From: UBA1563 sp041667115
Lineage (GTDB): Bacteria; Bacteroidota; Ignavibacteria; Ignavibacteriales; Ignavibacteriaceae
Length of the DNA: 24,045 nucleotides
Direction: 5' to 3'
NCBI GenBank assembly: GCA_041667115.1
Contig: JBAYFO010000054.1
Span: 1 to 24,045 of the forward strand
Under the pieces are notes generated by a model, which worked only from the letters and a program-made list of their open reading frames with translations, searched no databases and was not told the DNA's origin. This document shows, piece after piece, positions 7,757 to 15,600 of the stretch. The position numbers were made by a program, and so were the translations under genes. Every line of letters begins with the position of its first letter. The stretch's first letter is position 1.

Positions 7757-8926
7757 ATGGAACAGTGGCAACAAATGGTTCGAGATAGTGTACACACTGT
7801 CGATCAACTGGTTGAAAAATTCGGTATCGATAGAACCGTTGCTGAGAGTTTGAATGAATTTTTTCAGGTCCGCATCAATCCCTATTATCTAAGTCTGATC
7901 CGTCAGCCCGGCGATCCGATTTGGCTCCAGTGCGTTCCCGATATTAGAGAGCTTAATGATTTTGATGCGAACGACGACCCGCTGAACGAGGACGCGATGA
8001 GTCCGGTCCCAAACATTACGCACCGTTATCCTGACCGCGCCTTGTTTTTAACAACCAGCCAGTGCGGATTGTATTGCCGTTTTTGTACAAGGAAACGGAA
8101 AGTCGGCGATCAGGAAAAAATTTCGATGAAAGGATTGGAAGCAGCTTTCAAATATTTGGAACAGCACACAGAGATCCGTGATGTTATTTTATCCGGCGGC
8201 GATCCGTTGATGTTGACCGATGTAATGCTTGAGAAAATTTTGCAACGGCTTCGCACAATTCCGCATATCGAAATTATCCGACTCGGAACGAAAATGCCGT
8301 GCGTACTTCCGCAGCGTATTACTCCCAAACTTGTCGAGATGCTGAAAAAGTACCACCCTATTTACGTGAACACTCACTTCAATCATCCGTGGGAAATTAC
8401 ACCGGAAAGTTCTAAAGCGTGTGAAATGCTTGCAAACGCCGGATGCCCGGTCGGCAACCAGATGGTTTTGATGAAAGGTGTTAACGACGATCCGTTGGTT
8501 GTAAGAGAATTAATGCAAAAACTTTTGAAGATCAGAGTGAAACCTTACTATATATATATGGCGGATCAAACAAAAGGAACGCATCACTTCAGAACTTCAA
8601 TTGCAAAAGGATTGGAAATAATTGAAAACCTTCGCGGATGGACGAGCGGTTTGGCTGTTCCTCACTTTGTAATTGACGCGCCAGGCGGCGGCGGAAAGAT
8701 TCCTCTCATTCCGAATTACGTTCTTCATTACGACGAAGATAAAATTATTCTCCGTAACTATAAGAATAAAATCTTTGCTTACGATAACATCAGGGAAAAT
8801 GAACCATCAAGCGGCAAAGCTACTAAAGGAACTGAGAGAAGAACCGCAAAAGAAAAAACCAGGAAAACAATTCCTTCTACAAGAAAAATTGTTCTGCCCG
8901 ATCTGAATGAAATTGAAATGATGTAA
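7757..8926 (+). CDS. kamA: KamA-family radical SAM enzyme, probable lysine 2,3-aminomutase
   Basis: 389 residues with a ribosome site AAGGTG before ATG 7757. The radical-SAM cluster motif CxxxCxxC is CGLYCRFC (C103, C107, C110), and the aminomutase motif VILSGGDPLML follows. Comparison with Clostridium subterminale LAM from memory: carboxylate-binding Arg134 corresponds to R112 (two residues after the last Cys), the two lysine side-chain Asp residues to D270 (MADQTKG) and D307, and PLP-binding Lys337 to K314 in DAPGGGGK. The D270-D307-K314 spacing is identical to that reference (37 and 7). Keeping both Asp argues for lysine/beta-lysine rather than glutamate and against EpmB. The product would be L-beta-lysine. 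The C-terminal 35 residues are a basic, Lys/Thr-rich tail. It is the last gene of the operon, followed by a terminator. Confidence 0.9.
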   Translation: MEQWQQMVRDSVHTVDQLVEKFGIDRTVAESLNEFFQVRINPYYLSLIRQPGDPIWLQCVPDIRELNDFDANDDPLNEDAMSPVPNITHRYPDRALFLTTSQCGLYCRFCTRKRKVGDQEKISMKGLEAAFKYLEQHTEIRDVILSGGDPLMLTDVMLEKILQRLRTIPHIEIIRLGTKMPCVLPQRITPKLVEMLKKYHPIYVNTHFNHPWEITPESSKACEMLANAGCPVGNQMVLMKGVNDDPLVVRELMQKLLKIRVKPYYIYMADQTKGTHHFRTSIAKGLEIIENLRGWTSGLAVPHFVIDAPGGGGKIPLIPNYVLHYDEDKIILRNYKNKIFAYDNIRENEPSSGKATKGTERRTAKEKTRKTIPSTRKIVLPDLNEIEMM

Positions 8927-8953
8927 ACAGATCAATCAATTTGTAAGATATAA

Positions 8954-8990
8954 AAAATTCCCGCCTCTTGAGCGGGAATTTTATTTTAAG
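8954..8990 (+). terminator. Rho-independent terminator after kamA
   Basis: The stem AATTCCCGC (8956-8964) pairs perfectly with GCGGGAATT (8972-8980) around a 7-nt loop and can be extended by two A-T pairs. It is followed by a T-rich run TTTATTTTA. It lies 28 nt past the kamA stop and closes the four-gene operon. Confidence 0.85.
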
Positions 8991-9048
8991 GAGATTCTTG
9001 TCTATAAAGGAAACGACATTCTATCAATCGATAAAAAGGAATAGAAAA

Positions 9049-9936
9049 ATGACAAAGAAAAAACGCATTTATTTGATTATCTCTATTCTAATCATAGTTG
9101 GATTAATTCTTATTGTCCATAATAATTATAATCGTAAGGAAAAGGAAGTATTTCTTGAAGAGAAACCACCTAGATGGTCTTTAGGAAAAAAAATTGACTA
9201 TGAGTTCAAAGATTATCGAGACACACTAAATTTAGAAGAAATGGAAATAATTGCACGGCAAATAGCTTCTGCATATTTTATGAATGAAACAATCAAGGAA
9301 CACTATGGAGATTTATCAAGCCCTATAGAATCCGATATCGTGACAAAGTATTACTCAACCTATCGTAGTTCAGTACAATTTTACATACACACACGTCAAA
9401 CTGCTGAAGGGCGAAATATTGTTTGTAGTTTACGAGAATATTATAAATGTACTGATTCATATGTTTTCTACATGCGTTCAGTAAAGGGATTCCTTTCTAT
9501 GCCTGAAATGGGATTTTTATTTTCACTAAGTATCAATAAACGTGGCCAAGCTTATTTGTTATATGGATTTCAACAAAACGATGTAGATAAATTAATCAAA
9601 GATCAGTTAAAAGAAGTAAATGATAAAGAAACAGCTTTAGAAGTTTTTAATTTGTATGCACTGTCGGGAATTTTGGGAAGTTTACTCCAAAAAGACCATG
9701 ATTATGATTCCTCTGCATTTAATAATTATAAAGATATTGTTAAAGAAAAAACAATAGTAGAAAAAGAAAATGCTTTTATCATTAATGCTTCATTCAAAAA
9801 AGAAATTGGATACACTCCCCAAAAAACAACATACGAATATAACAACGTTGATCTGATTATATCTAAAAAAGGAAAAGTAAGTCATAAAATAATCAAGCAG
9901 AGAATTGGTTTAGAAGACTCTCATTATTACCAATAA
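9049..9936 (+). CDS. Unknown single-pass membrane-anchored protein
   Basis: 295 residues from ATG 9049, chosen because an AAAAGGAA ribosome site lies 7 nt upstream; a longer frame from TTG 8968 would begin inside the kamA terminator. The N-terminus is MTKKKR followed by a hydrophobic stretch of about 20 residues (IYLIISILIIVGLILIV). There is no Cys after it, so this is a signal anchor rather than a lipoprotein, and the rest probably faces the periplasm. The soluble part is rich in Lys, Glu, Tyr and Asn with no motif I recognise. The middle (about residues 70-150) resembles a compact alpha/beta region with two Cys (CSLREYYKC). Codon use is more AT-rich than the flanking metabolic genes, consistent with an acquired or fast-evolving accessory gene. 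I assign no function. Confidence 0.75.
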   Translation: MTKKKRIYLIISILIIVGLILIVHNNYNRKEKEVFLEEKPPRWSLGKKIDYEFKDYRDTLNLEEMEIIARQIASAYFMNETIKEHYGDLSSPIESDIVTKYYSTYRSSVQFYIHTRQTAEGRNIVCSLREYYKCTDSYVFYMRSVKGFLSMPEMGFLFSLSINKRGQAYLLYGFQQNDVDKLIKDQLKEVNDKETALEVFNLYALSGILGSLLQKDHDYDSSAFNNYKDIVKEKTIVEKENAFIINASFKKEIGYTPQKTTYEYNNVDLIISKKGKVSHKIIKQRIGLEDSHYYQ

Positions 9937-9967
9937 TGGAGAGAGATTTACATTACCTGATTATTAC

Positions 9968-10051
9968 GCTCTTTCAGAGCTTTTCTGTTGTTTGGAATTT
10001 GTTTAGTCATAGGGCTGCGCCCTCTGTTGATGTGTGATGCCCCTTCAGGGC
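9968..10051 (-). repeat. Cluster of three small palindromic repeats (REP-like, Bacteroidota type)
   Basis: Three short hairpins lie in the gap before mazE: GCTCT-ttc-AGAGC (9968-9980), AGGGC-tgc-GCCCT (10011-10023) and GCCC-cttca-GGGC (10039-10051). On the minus strand the outer two read AGCTCTGAAAGAGC and AAGCCCTGAAGGGGC, and so match the CAGCCCTGAAAGGG unit found on the plus strand at 10726. They are non-coding and look like members of one dispersed family. Similar GC-rich islands in AT-rich DNA are, in my memory, common between genes in Bacteroidota. Confidence 0.65.
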
Positions 10052-10101
10052 TTTTGCATTATCGTGTTCGTAGCAAAAAACAGCTATTGAATTTTTACAA
10101 T

Positions 10102-10115
10102 AATGTAATTACATT
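10102..10115. promoter_or_regulatory. 14-bp perfect palindrome, probable MazE/MazF operator
   Basis: AATGTAATTACATT is its own reverse complement and sits 6 nt before the mazE ATG. A possible -10 element TACAAT (10096-10101) lies immediately upstream. AbrB-fold antitoxins usually repress their own operon by binding palindromes with a TGTA...TACA core, as here. A protein bound here would block RNA polymerase directly. Confidence 0.65.
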
Positions 10116-10121
10116 GTGCCT

Positions 10122-10379
10122 ATGAAAACACAAGTTATTAAAATCGGTAATTCGCGCGGAATTAGAATTCCAAAATCACTCCTTGAGCAGAGCGGCCTGG
10201 GCAAAGAAGTGGATATTGAAGTGCGAGAAGATGAATTGATTGTTCGCTCAATTGATAAACCGCGTAAAAACTGGGCGGAAGCTTTTCGCACCATGGCAGA
10301 ACAAAAAGATGATGCTCTCTTAGATATTAATAATGCATCTCTCAAAAACCGTTGGGACAAAGAAGAGTGGGACTGGTAG
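10122..10379 (+). CDS. mazE: MazE-like antitoxin (AbrB/SpoVT swapped-hairpin fold)
   Basis: 85 residues from ATG 10122; an in-frame GTG two codons upstream is less likely. The N-terminal 50 residues match the MazE/AbrB DNA-binding domain: TQVIKIGNSRGIRIPKSLLE, then VDIEVREDELIVRSI. The C-terminal half (KNWAEAFRTMAEQKDDALLD and an acidic, Trp-rich end) is the flexible segment that in MazE homologues wraps around and blocks the MazF toxin. The stop codon TAG is immediately followed by the mazF ATG with no gap, so the two are translationally linked. The palindrome just upstream suggests self-repression. Confidence 0.92.
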   Translation: MKTQVIKIGNSRGIRIPKSLLEQSGLGKEVDIEVREDELIVRSIDKPRKNWAEAFRTMAEQKDDALLDINNASLKNRWDKEEWDW

Positions 10380-10703
10380 ATGATCGTAAATAGATTTGAA
10401 GTCTATCTTGTAAATCTTGATCCGACCGAAGGTTCGGAAATCAAAAAGACCCGCCCATGCTTAATTATCTCGCCAAATGAAATGAACCGCTATATCTCAA
10501 CAGTAATAGTTGCACCCATGACAACCAAAGGGAAAAATTATCCCACAAGAATAAACTGCAAATTTCAAGGAAAAGAAGGACAAATAGTTCTGGATCAAAT
10601 TAGAACTATTGATAAGTCCCGGCTGCACGCTTTATTAGGACAGATAGATAGAATAACGGAACGCAAAGTATTACGCTTGCTGCAAGAGATGTTCTCTCGA
10701 TAA
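10380..10703 (+). CDS. mazF: MazF/PemK-family endoribonuclease toxin
   Basis: 107 residues, complete. It has the PemK/MazF layout: RFEVYLVNLDPTEGSEIKKT, with the RP of KTRPCLIIS, then VIVAPMT, then the late GQIVLDQIRTIDKSRL motif and a C-terminal helix. MazF toxins cleave single-stranded mRNA at short sequence-specific sites and stop growth when the labile antitoxin is lost. In this family the Arg after the first strand-loop (KTRP) and the Thr/Ser of the APMT segment sit in the active site; both are kept, so the toxin looks functional. The cleavage site cannot be read from sequence. It directly abuts mazE. Confidence 0.94.
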   Translation: MIVNRFEVYLVNLDPTEGSEIKKTRPCLIISPNEMNRYISTVIVAPMTTKGKNYPTRINCKFQGKEGQIVLDQIRTIDKSRLHALLGQIDRITERKVLRLLQEMFSR

Positions 10704-10725
10704 AATAATTTGTTTTGGAGTTACT

Positions 10726-10774
10726 CAGCCCTGAAAGGGAAAAATATGCCAACATTCCGCGCAAACGGGATGTT
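10726..10774 (+). repeat. Copy A of a 41-nt dispersed repeat with a hairpin
   Basis: It begins CAGCCCTGAAAGGG (10726-10739) and continues to 10766. It aligns without gaps to 11446-11486 at 32 of 41 positions by my count, with the core ATATGCCAACATTC almost unchanged. From 10751 AACATTCCG can pair with CGGGATGTT (10766-10774; one G-U pair, 6-nt loop), forming a hairpin 48 nt after the mazF stop. It may affect mazF mRNA ends. Its first half is the inverted counterpart of the units upstream of mazE. Confidence 0.7.
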
Positions 10775-10855
10775 AAAGAACTGAAGAACAGCAAAGCATG
10801 CAAGGGCGGAACAAAGAATTTGAAATCCATTTTAATAGAATAGGGCATTATCAAA

Positions 10856-11419
10856 ATGACACCAAAAAACCATTTTAAAGTTTTATTTTTATCGTTGTTA
10901 ATTTGTATTACCGGATGGCATTGTAGTTTAGAGGTACAAAAATTGCCTCTGCCGAAGAAGAATTTAACCAGCTATATTTTCCCGGCAAGTATAGATTCTA
11001 TTAAAAAAATAATTAAAAAACATTATTACTCAACCAAATTTGCAAGCGATACAGTAGATTTTGTTGGGAAAGAATTGTTAAGCAAACCGGAGAATAAAAA
11101 CGATGCTTATGTTTGGAGAGGACAGGATACATCGATCTTATATTATAGCCCACTAGATAGACCTGTACATGGTAATATTGAACTGTATGCTCACTTAACA
11201 TACATAGATTCAAATAGTACAAAAGTTGAGATATTTGTTCCGGTATATACAATAAGTACAATGTACAATCCCTGGTCAAATTATATACATCTTGCATTTG
11301 ATGATAAAAAAGTGCCTCCCACATCTATAGAGGAATATCAACTTCTTTTAAAAATTGGAGTAGAATTAGGGATAGCGGATGAAATGCCCAAGATTATTCT
11401 ACCAGTCAGACCACAATAA
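10856..11419 (+). CDS. Putative lipoprotein of unknown function
   Basis: 187 residues. The N-terminus MTPKNHFKVLFLSLLICITG followed by WHC looks like a lipoprotein signal with Cys23 as the lipidated residue, though the lipobox (GWHC) is a loose match. The mature part is a small predicted alpha/beta protein: ASIDSIKKIIKKHY resembles a helix, and a run of strands follows (NIELYAHLTYID, TKVEIFVPVYTI). This order resembles a DUF-type beta-sheet lipoprotein, but I do not recognise a family. There is no good ribosome site before the ATG. It stands alone between two copies of a 41-nt repeat and ends before a bidirectional terminator. Composition is AT-rich like the 9049 gene. Confidence 0.72.
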   Translation: MTPKNHFKVLFLSLLICITGWHCSLEVQKLPLPKKNLTSYIFPASIDSIKKIIKKHYYSTKFASDTVDFVGKELLSKPENKNDAYVWRGQDTSILYYSPLDRPVHGNIELYAHLTYIDSNSTKVEIFVPVYTISTMYNPWSNYIHLAFDDKKVPPTSIEEYQLLLKIGVELGIADEMPKIILPVRPQ

Positions 11420-11445
11420 ATTATTAGATGTTTTAGTAATTCCGT

Positions 11446-11486
11446 CAGCTATGTAAAGGCAACATATACCAACATTCTGCGCATAC
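11446..11486 (+). repeat. Copy B of the 41-nt dispersed repeat
   Basis: It starts 27 nt after the lipoprotein gene and aligns ungapped to copy A at 10726-10766, exactly 720 bp apart and in direct orientation. The block ATATACCAACATTCTGCGCA differs from copy A at only two positions over its length. The CAGCCCTGAAAGGG half is degenerate here and no longer palindromic. Confidence 0.65.
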
Positions 11487-11488
11487 AA

Positions 11489-11520
11489 AAAAAATCCCGC
11501 CATGCAGCGGGATTTTTTCT
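11489..11520. terminator. Bidirectional rho-independent terminator
   Basis: AAAAAATCCCGC (11489-11500) pairs perfectly with GCGGGATTTTTT (11507-11518) around the 6-nt loop CATGCA. A-run on the left and T-run on the right make it work for both the plus-strand lipoprotein gene and the minus-strand nifJ operon, which end on either side. Confidence 0.9.
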
Positions 11521-11545
11521 TTTTAAAGAGTTTTTCATTCAACCG

Positions 11546-12535
11546 TTAGCGGTATGAATTTAACACTTTCATATAGTTAGCGCGTTCAAATTGGGAAGGA
11601 TCGGCAACGTTTTGGTAGCTCATGCTTCCGCGCATCTGTTCAACGGATTCGTATTCGTTTACTTCCATCCAGAATTTTAATTTACCTAACACATCGGCTA
11701 AGTGTGGAATTCCGAATTTCAATAAACTCGACATCATCATTGTAACATTGGCGCCTGCCATAAGCATTTTCAAAACATCTTTTTCTGTATAAATACCTGA
11801 AGTTGCAGCGAGATCAGCTTTTACTTTTCCGTGGAGAATTGCAACCCAGCGCAACGGCAAACGCATTGCCATCGGAGTTGAAAGTAGAACGTTTGGAATA
11901 ACTTCCAAATTTTCAAGATCAATATCCGGCTGATAAAAACGGTTGAACAAAACTAAACCGTCCGCGCCCGCATCAACTAATTCTTTCGAGATGTTAGTTA
12001 ATGAAGTGAAGAAAGGATGAAGTTTAACGGCTAGCGGAATTTTTACTGCCGCTTTAACTGACTTAACAATATCTATATAATCTTTTTCAACTTCAGCAGA
12101 AGTTTTGCTGCTGTCGGTTGCCAATTTATAGATGTTTAATTCTATTGCGTCAGCGCCGGCTTGTTCAATTTTCTGTGCGTAGTCAATCCACCCGCCGGCA
12201 GATTTTCCGTTCAAACTTGCAATGATAGGAATGTGTACTGCTTCTTTCGCTTTGCGAATATGCTCTAAATATTCTTCCGGTCCAACTTTATACTCTGATT
12301 GTTCCGGGAAAAAATTTGTAGCTTCGGCAAAACTTTCCGCGTGTACGGATGTATGATGATGAAGCTCGAGTTGTTCATGCGTAATTTGTTCTTCAAATAA
12401 AGACCAGAGCACAACTGCTGAGGCTCCGGCATCTTCCATCGCTTTTAGATTACTAATTTCTCTTTGTAAAGGACCGCTTGAAGGAACAAGCGGATTTTTT
12501 AATTCCAATCCAAGATATGTTGTGCTTAAGTCCAT
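11546..12535 (-). CDS. Dihydroorotate dehydrogenase-like FMN-barrel protein next to nifJ
   Basis: 329 residues, with ATG at 12535 preceded by AAAAGGATAA. It is a TIM-barrel flavoprotein of the dihydroorotate dehydrogenase superfamily: MDLSTTYLGLELKNPLVPSS at the start, IPIIASLNGKS, IEQAGADAIELN, IPLAVKLHPF, LVDAGADGLVLFN and a late AGANVTMMMSSLL. In true PyrD the stretch after ELN reads NxSCPN and carries the Cys/Ser base; here it is NIYKLATDS. I therefore do not call it pyrD. Proteins of this type are often found beside pyruvate:ferredoxin oxidoreductase, as here, and may form part of a redox unit; the actual substrate is unknown. It follows nifJ after an 80-nt spacer containing a strong hairpin. 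Confidence 0.85.
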   Translation of the reverse strand: MDLSTTYLGLELKNPLVPSSGPLQREISNLKAMEDAGASAVVLWSLFEEQITHEQLELHHHTSVHAESFAEATNFFPEQSEYKVGPEEYLEHIRKAKEAVHIPIIASLNGKSAGGWIDYAQKIEQAGADAIELNIYKLATDSSKTSAEVEKDYIDIVKSVKAAVKIPLAVKLHPFFTSLTNISKELVDAGADGLVLFNRFYQPDIDLENLEVIPNVLLSTPMAMRLPLRWVAILHGKVKADLAATSGIYTEKDVLKMLMAGANVTMMMSSLLKFGIPHLADVLGKLKFWMEVNEYESVEQMRGSMSYQNVADPSQFERANYMKVLNSYR

Positions 12536-12577
12536 TTGTTTATCCTTTTAATTTTTTCTTAATCAAAATCTTAATGC

Positions 12578-12606
12578 TGTGTCGCAGAATACTATTCTGC
12601 GACACA
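12578..12606 (-). other. 13-bp perfect hairpin between nifJ and the DHOD-like gene
   Basis: TGTGTCGCAGAAT (12578-12590) and ATTCTGCGACACA (12594-12606) are exact inverted repeats around a 3-nt loop. On the transcript it starts 9 nt after the nifJ stop. No U-run follows, so it is not a standard terminator. It could stabilise the 3' end of nifJ mRNA, mark a processing site, or reduce downstream expression. Confidence 0.7.
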
Positions 12607-12615
12607 TTTTATTTC

Positions 12616-15600
12616 TTACTCTTTCACTTCTTCGTTATCACCTTTTAACGCCGCTAACTGTTCATAATAATGGAAGCGGTTCTTAACAACTTCCTGAGCA
12701 TGCGTCATTAATATTTCAGCTTCGTGCGGATGAGATTTTGTTAACATTTTGTAACGGGTCTCCATATACGCATAATCTTTTAAAGGAATCTTTGGTGCTT
12801 TAGATTCAAGCTTGAATGGATTCTTTCCTTCTAAAGAAAGAGCCGGGTTGTAACGGAACAAAGGCCAGTGACCTGAATCTACTGCCGCTTTTTGATTCTT
12901 CATTGCGGTTCCCATATTTATTCCGTGAGCGATACAATGGCTGTAAGCAATAATTAAAGATGGACCTTCATACGCTTCCGCTTCTAAAACAGCACGAACC
13001 GTCTGCGCATCATTAGCGCCCATCGCAATTTTTGCAACATAGACATTTCCGTATGACATGGCGATCAAACCAAGATCTTTTTTTCCCATCTTTTTACCGG
13101 AAGCCGCAAATTTTGCAACTGCTGCCATCGGGGTTGATTTTGATGCTTGTCCGCCGGTGTTTGAGTAAACTTCAGTATCAAGAACTAAAATATTTACGTT
13201 AGCGCCGGAAGCGAGCACGTGGTCTAAGCCGCCGTAACCGATATCGTAAGCCCAGCCGTCGCCGCCCATAATCCAAACGGATTTTTTTACAAGATAATCT
13301 GCAAGGCTGAGTAAATGCTCAACCTCTGAAGCCTTTGGACTTCCAGGATTTGTGGCTTTATAATCATTTAATTTTTGTTTTAAAGTTTCAACACGTCCGC
13401 GCTGATCATAAATTCCAACTTCATCATTTTGAACTGCGTTCATTAGTTCTTCAACTAGTTCGCCGCCGACTTCAGCCGAAAGTTTTTGCAAATATTCTTT
13501 TGCTTGTTCATTGTGTTTGTCGATTGCAAGACGGAAACCGAAACCGAATTCCGCGTTATCTTCGAACAACGAATTTGACCATGCCGGTCCTCTGCCGTCT
13601 GCATTCTTTGACCAGGGAGTTGTTGGTAAATTTCCACCGTAAATTGAAGAACAGCCGGTTGCGTTTGCAATGACCGCTCTATCGCCAAATAACTGGCTTA
13701 CAAGTTTAACGTAAGGAGTTTCACCGCACCCTGAACATGCACCGGAGAATTCAAATAACGGTTCGAGGAACTGTGAATCTTTTACTTGAGCCGGATTTAA
13801 TTTTTTTCTGTCATATAAAGGAAGTGATTCAAAAAAGTCCCAGTTTGCTCTTTCGGTTTCGCGAAGCGGAAGTTGTTCCGCCATGTTAATCGCTTTAAGC
13901 CGGACTTCTTTTTTGTTCTTTGCAGGACAAACATCAATACAGATTCCGCATCCGGTACAATCTTCTACTGCAACTTGAAGGCTGTACATAAGATTGTCGC
14001 CGAAATCTTTTGCTTTGAATTTAACCGCTTTGAATGTTTCCGGTTTGTTTGCCAACAATGCTTCGTCATAAATTTTTGCACGGATTGTAGCGTGCGGACA
14101 AACGATAACGCATTTGTTACATTGAATACAAACATCGGCATCCCAAACAGGTACTTCAAGCGCGATATTTCTTTTTTCAAATTTACTGGTTCCGGTTGGA
14201 TAGGTTCCATCAACCGGCATTTTGCTAACCGGAATAGAATCTCCTTCGCCTGCTATCATTACCGCGGTAACATCTCGAACAAATTCAGGAACATTTCCGG
14301 AAACGTAAGGCATAAATTGAATTTTACTTGTAACGGTTGCAGGTACTTTTACTTCGTGTAAGTTGGCAAGTGTTTGATCAATTGCGTTGAAGTTCATCTC
14401 AACAATTTTTTCGCCTTTAGCGCCGTAAGTTTTTTTAACGGAATTTTTAATAAGCGCAATTGCTTCTTCTTTTGGGAAGATATTTGAGATTGCAAAGAAG
14501 CATGTCTGCATGATTGTGTTGATTCGTGCGCCCATTCCGGTCTCATTGGCAACTTTGTACGCATCAATAATAAAGAATTTCATTTTCTTATCAACTAAAT
14601 CGCGTTGAATTTTTTCAGGAAGCGTATCCCAAACTTTATCGATTGGCTCTTGTGTATTTAATAAGAATGTTGCGCCGGGGATAGCATCTTTCAACAGATC
14701 CATTTTTTCTAAAAATGTTTGTTGATGCGATGCGATGAAGTTTGCTTTATCAATTAAGTATGTTGATTTTAACTCTTTCGGTCCGAAGCGCAAATGCGAT
14801 GTTGTGGTTGAGCCCGATTTTTTAGAATCATAAACGAAGTAACCTTGAGCGAAGTTATCAGTTCCTTCGCCGATGATCTTAATTGAATTTTTATTTGCAC
14901 CAACAGTGCCGTCAGCGCCTAATCCGTAAAACTTTCCTTTGAAAGTTTGGCTTGCTTCAACCGTGAATGCTGCATCGTATTCCAAACTTGTATGCATAAC
15001 ATCTTCATTAATTCCGATGATGAAATGTCTTTTCGGAGTCTCTTTTTTCATCTCATCATAAATGGCTTTGATCATTCCCGGAGTAAATTCTTTAGAAGAA
15101 AGTCCGTAACGTCCGCCAATAATTTTTGGATAAGCGAATGGCAAAACGCCGTCGTTAAATTGTTCTGAAATAGCATTAACGATATCAAGATAAAGCGGGT
15201 CGCCAGAAGAACCGGGTTCTTTTGTTCTATCTAATACCGCGATTGATTTTGTTGTTTTTGGGAGTGCGTTAATAAAATGTTCAATTGAGAATGGACGATA
15301 CAAACGAACTTTAACAACGCCGACTTTTTCCTCTTTGTTAATTAAATATTGAACGGTTTCGTCAACAGCTTCAGCGCCGCTTCCCATCAAAATGATGATG
15401 CGTTCCGCATCCGGTGCGCCGACGTAATCAAACAAATGATATTGTCTTCCGACTATTCCGGCAAATTTATCCATTTGTTTTTGAACGATGTAAGGGCAAA
15501 CTTCGTAAAACTTATTTACGGTTTCTCTTCCCTGGAAATAAACATCCGGATTCTGAGCGGTTCCTCGCATTACCGGTGCGTCAGGTGTTAAGCCGCGTTT

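Noticed and set aside
7757..8926. EpmB (EF-P lysine aminomutase) or glutamate 2,3-aminomutase
   Set aside because: Both lysine-binding Asp positions and the DAPGGGGK motif are kept, and no efp or epmA is nearby.
8968..9048. Longer start (TTG 8968) for the unknown membrane protein
   Set aside because: It lies inside the kamA terminator stem; ATG 9049 has a good ribosome site and gives a clear N-terminal anchor.
9968..11486. CRISPR array from the repeated palindromes
   Set aside because: Too few copies, irregular spacing, degenerate units, mixed orientation and no cas genes.
11546..12535. Calling the FMN-barrel gene pyrD
   Set aside because: The NxSCPN active-site loop is missing and the gene belongs to the nifJ transcript.
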